Origin: Bdellovibrio sp. ZAP7
GTDB taxonomy: Bacteria > Bdellovibrionota > Bdellovibrionia > Bdellovibrionales > Bdellovibrionaceae
DNA: 64,000 bases
Direction of reading: 5' to 3'
NCBI RefSeq assembly: GCF_006874645.1
Contig: NZ_CP030082.1
Location: 2,914,001 to 2,978,000 of the forward strand
Positions within the stretch are counted from its first letter, which is position 1; every line of letters begins with the position of its first letter. Positions 60,627 through 64,000 of the stretch are shown in pieces. Below the pieces are notes generated by a model that saw only the letters and a list, made by a program, of their open reading frames with translations, was not told where the DNA came from and did not search any database. The translations under genes and the position numbers were made by a program.

Positions 60627-63600
60627 TTAGACAATACTTTCTTCGATTTCTTCTTTGCTGAGCTCGGAAGGTTTTCTTACCGACTTCACTTCACCCGCGG
60701 CGATTTCAACAATTTGATCGCAGTCGGCGACTGTGCCCAAGCGATGGGCGATGATGAGCATCGTCACTCCCTTAAATGAGGTGCGAATCACCTTTTGCAC
60801 GAGGGCATCCGTCTGCACGTCGACGCTTGCGGTTGCTTCATCCATTACGATGACTTTCGCTTCGGTTAAGAGTGCTCTAGCCAAACACAAAAGCTGTCTT
60901 TGCCCTTGGCTTAGGTTCGCCCCACCTTCGCTCACAATTGCTTGCAACTGCAATGGCATCGTCTGCACGAAATCCCACATCGATGCATGCTGAAGAGCGC
61001 GGATGACCTCCTCGTCCGTGTATTCCTCATAGCGATCAAGATTGCTACGAATCGTACCCATAAACAAAGTCGGATCCTGCGGAATGATCGCAAGACTGCG
61101 ACGCAATTTTTCAAGCTCCACCGTGGCAATATCGATTCCGTCGATTTGGATCGAACCCTCTTCGGCTTCGATAAAGCGGAATAGAGATTGGAAGAACGTG
61201 CTCTTTCCAGAACCTGTACGCCCGATAATACCCACACGACTGCCGGGGGCTACCTCAAAGGAAATACCTTTTAAGACCAGCGGCAGGTGAGCCGCATAGC
61301 GAGCTTTCAACCCTTCCACTTTGATGGCGCCTTTTTCCGGCCACGTTTCACGAACGGGTTCCAGCGGAGCACGCATTACAGAAATTTCAGCAGGAAGATT
61401 TGAAAAATACTTTAAGCGCTCAATCGATGTCATGCGCGATTCCATATCAGAGAACACACGCACACCCCAATTCAAGTATCCCCAGAAGGACAATGAATAC
61501 AGCGTCACCAGGCCCGCAGTACCAGCATCAATCACGCGATAATACGCCGACAGACTGACTCCGATAGCTGTGGCCATGGAAATCATTCCGCCGATCATAG
61601 GAATTCGTGACGAAAACCAACGATTGATCACATAGTGCGAATAAAACATGCGATTGCTGTGAGCGAGCTTTTGATAAAAGTTTTCTGCAAACCAATTCGT
61701 TTTATTAAAGCTGCGGATCACCACCAGCCCCTGCAAGCTCTCTTTGAAATGGGCGAATCGCGGCGAGCGCGCCACACTGTCCATGCGCTTTGCTTCGCGC
61801 GCAGGGCGACGATAGTCTCTTTGTGCGACATAGTAGATCATCATCACTGGAACAATGACGACAATCATCGCCGGCATCAACGTGACGATTAATAAAATCG
61901 AAATCACCACTTGCATGGCACAATGAAGAGCCGAGTCGAAACTCCACTGCAGGTAAATATCCACGGACTCCACGTCGCGGGAAAATCTTTGCAGAATGCG
62001 TCCCACCGGAGTCGAGTCAAAAAAGCGAATCGGCGCGCGCAAAACACTGGCTAGCATTTTGTTATGCATGTCTTTACCTGCCTTGATCCCACGATCCAGC
62101 CAGAACAAGTGATTCATTAAACTGCCACCCAAAACCACGATACCTAGCAGTCCATATATGCCAATCGCAAACAGAGGCGTCATCACCGACTGATGATCGG
62201 TGAAATAAGAAAGCCACGATTTCTGCGCCAATGGAAAAAGGCTCGCAGAAACCGTCCCCACTCCTAAAAGCGCCAGAATCCACGGCTTCCATTTCCTATT
62301 GTCGCCACCTAAAGAGCTGACGTAATCCCAATAGACGGTGCTTTTCACTGCACCCACTTCGCGATCTTCATCTTCAGTCACACGAGTGGCATCTGTTTTC
62401 ACAACAGTCATTGCCGCAGCGGCTTCATGCGCGGCCTTTTCGTGTTCACTGCCTTCGCCTTGAGATTTTGCATGCTCTTGATAGAAACTTTTGAAAGACA
62501 CTGAGGTCTTCAAAAGTTCCTCATAGGTTCCGACGGCGGCGACTTTTCCTTCTTGAACAAAAAGGATCTGGTCAAAGCTCTTTAAATGCTCCAAGCGATG
62601 TGTCGCCACGATACGAGTGGTGTTTTTCCACTCACCGAAAAGCAATCGCTCACACAGTAAGTCTTCGGTACTTCCATCTACTGCAGACAAAGGATCATCC
62701 AAGAGCACGACTTGAGGTTTGCGCAAAAATGCCCGCGCCAATGCCAAACGCTGCTTTTGGCCGCCAGAAAGATTCACACCTTTTTCACCAATTTCCGTAC
62801 GCAGACCACCTGACCATTCCTGCAAATCTCTTTGCAGACAGCTTAAATACAATGACTTTTCAATATCACTGTCGGTGGCTTCCTCCCCAAATTTCAAATT
62901 TTCCAACAAAGAACCATTCACAATGTAGGCTTCCTGGGGAACGTAAGCCATGCGAGGGCGTCCTTGAGATTCAGGAATAAAGCGGATGTGACCTTGGGTG
63001 GGAGCTAGCTCCCCCAAGACACTCAATAGCAGTGTACTTTTCCCCGTCCCGACGGCACCGACAATGGCCAGGGAAGAACCGGCGGGAATTTCCACTGAAA
63101 CGTCTGACAAAACATTGGCCGCTGCTCCCTCGTGTCGCACATTCAAGTGATCAAAGCTAATACCTACGGCTTGCCTTGCATCAACTCGCTCATTAAGTTC
63201 CAAAGACACTTGCGACGCTTGGAAGTACGCTAGCAAACGTCGTGCGCCGACGAAGGCATTCGTCGTCCGTGAAATCATGCGTGAAATATCCCCGAAAGGA
63301 CCTTCCAACAGACCGAACAAAGAAATACAGGTAAAGATCAAAGCGGCATTTAATGTTTCACCACGCCAAGCATGCATCGCTAAGGCCACGAATAACACAA
63401 TCGAAGAGACTCCCAGGTAACCTACGCTGGAAACGACTTCTGCTTTGGCCATACGACGGCGGGCTAAAAGCTCCTTCTCGCGAACCTCGGTCACTTCTTT
63501 CGCAACACTTTTTTCCCAAGCGAAAAACTTCACCACACGAATCGCGTTCATCGCTTGCGTCATCAACGTCACGCGACGGTCACGGTGAAGCATCATCTCT

Positions 63601-64000
63601 TCATCCAGATGTGTGAACTTCTTAGCCACATAATTTGTTAAAGGAGCTAAAGTCAAAAGCACGGCTAAAGCAGCAAACGCCGACCATCCTATATAATAGA
63701 ACAGCATCGTCACCACTCCGATGATCAACATCACATTCGAGAACCAGTCACCCACCACCGAGTTAAAATCAGCAACGTTCTCGCTGTCAGAACTCATGTA
63801 GTTGACGATGTCACCAACCTGATTTTTTTGTCTGGCACTTTGACTTAAGTTTAAGCTGTGCAGAAAAATTCTTTCATTCATCAAATTCATCATCACTTGA
63901 TGGGCTTGCAGAGAGTTAAAGAAATAGTGCTGCATCGCCAGGCCCGAGATAAATCCGCAAAAGCCCAAAAGCACGCCATAAACCATGGCTGGCACCAAAG
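60627..64000 (-). CDS. Full-length ABCC (MRP)-type ABC transporter (partial, N-terminus off the window)
   Basis: At least 1123 residues in the order membrane domain 1 (truncated), nucleotide-binding domain 1, linker, membrane domain 2, nucleotide-binding domain 2. NBD1: GAVGTGKST, LSGGQKQR and LLDDPLSAVD, in which Asp replaces the catalytic Glu. NBD2: GRTGSGKST, LSQGQRQ and VMDEATASVD, intact. This asymmetry and the single-chain layout are those of eukaryotic MRP/ABCC exporters rather than bacterial half-transporters. Codons continue past 64000, so the start is not seen; the ATG at 63998 is internal. The substrate is unknown. Confidence 0.88.
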   Translation of the reverse strand, partial: LVPAMVYGVLLGFCGFISGLAMQHYFFNSLQAHQVMMNLMNERIFLHSLNLSQSARQKNQVGDIVNYMSSDSENVADFNSVVGDWFSNVMLIIGVVTMLFYYIGWSAFAALAVLLTLAPLTNYVAKKFTHLDEEMMLHRDRRVTLMTQAMNAIRVVKFFAWEKSVAKEVTEVREKELLARRRMAKAEVVSSVGYLGVSSIVLFVALAMHAWRGETLNAALIFTCISLFGLLEGPFGDISRMISRTTNAFVGARRLLAYFQASQVSLELNERVDARQAVGISFDHLNVRHEGAAANVLSDVSVEIPAGSSLAIVGAVGTGKSTLLLSVLGELAPTQGHIRFIPESQGRPRMAYVPQEAYIVNGSLLENLKFGEEATDSDIEKSLYLSCLQRDLQEWSGGLRTEIGEKGVNLSGGQKQRLALARAFLRKPQVVLLDDPLSAVDGSTEDLLCERLLFGEWKNTTRIVATHRLEHLKSFDQILFVQEGKVAAVGTYEELLKTSVSFKSFYQEHAKSQGEGSEHEKAAHEAAAAMTVVKTDATRVTEDEDREVGAVKSTVYWDYVSSLGGDNRKWKPWILALLGVGTVSASLFPLAQKSWLSYFTDHQSVMTPLFAIGIYGLLGIVVLGGSLMNHLFWLDRGIKAGKDMHNKMLASVLRAPIRFFDSTPVGRILQRFSRDVESVDIYLQWSFDSALHCAMQVVISILLIVTLMPAMIVVIVPVMMIYYVAQRDYRRPAREAKRMDSVARSPRFAHFKESLQGLVVIRSFNKTNWFAENFYQKLAHSNRMFYSHYVINRWFSSRIPMIGGMISMATAIGVSLSAYYRVIDAGTAGLVTLYSLSFWGYLNWGVRVFSDMESRMTSIERLKYFSNLPAEISVMRAPLEPVRETWPEKGAIKVEGLKARYAAHLPLVLKGISFEVAPGSRVGIIGRTGSGKSTFFQSLFRFIEAEEGSIQIDGIDIATVELEKLRRSLAIIPQDPTLFMGTIRSNLDRYEEYTDEEVIRALQHASMWDFVQTMPLQLQAIVSEGGANLSQGQRQLLCLARALLTEAKVIVMDEATASVDVQTDALVQKVIRTSFKGVTMLIIAHRLGTVADCDQIVEIAAGEVKSVRKPSELSKEEIEESIV

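Overview
The window looks like chromosome of a predatory or predator-related bacterium close to Bdellovibrio. This is an inference from gene content: two large L,D-transpeptidases and a secreted NlpC/P60-like protein, a coenzyme-B12 (class II) ribonucleotide reductase, several degenerate response regulators, many lipoproteins and secreted proteins of unknown role, a DUF222-like HNH gene, moderate G+C and dense genes on both strands. No tRNA, rRNA, CRISPR, phage or insertion sequence was seen.

Positions 1-12764 hold an aryl-polyene-type (APE-like) type II polyketide cluster: MMPL exporter and LolA-like carrier, two acyl carrier proteins, three complete ketosynthases, two small ketosynthase-like half-domain proteins each overlapping an upstream ketosynthase, a FabZ-like dehydratase, an adenylating ligase fused to a second hotdog dehydratase, a methyltransferase, a NodB-type deacetylase and an aromatic ammonia-lyase. 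The lyase would supply an aryl-acrylate starter, the ligase would load it on carrier protein, ketosynthases and dehydratases would build the polyene, and the MMPL/LolA pair would move it toward the outer membrane. No ketoreductase lies inside the window.

Positions 12800-26100 hold housekeeping and envelope genes: LemA with two TPM proteins, a pseudouridine synthase-methyltransferase fusion, a trehalose-phosphatase-like tail with an MscS channel, a PTP-type phosphatase lipoprotein, TrmH, an isovaleryl-CoA-dehydrogenase-like enzyme, CinA, an MFS exporter with three palindromic operators, and an S1-domain protein. Positions 26167-34114 hold nrdJ, two degenerate receiver proteins flanking a cysteine desulfurase/IscA pair, and a small upstream protein.

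Positions 34115-49078 hold a hydrolase, an adrenodoxin-type ferredoxin with a Q/N-rich tail, tyrS, an RNase Y homologue whose HD domain has lost most metal ligands, formyl-THF cyclo-ligase, zapA, a YcbB-like L,D-transpeptidase, an HNH gene, a divergent pair of secreted wall proteins and ftsY. Positions 49295-64000 hold a chemoreceptor, an AspT-type transporter, a three-gene MotB-like/MotA-like/FHA operon that looks like an undescribed ion-driven envelope machine, a leaderless Rrf2 regulator facing a nitroreductase, a secreted nucleotidyltransferase-fold protein, and a eukaryotic-style full-length ABCC transporter cut by the window edge.

The strongest leads are the FHA/MotA/MotB-like operon, the RNase Y pseudoenzyme, the secreted nucleotidyltransferase and the unusual architecture of the polyene cluster.
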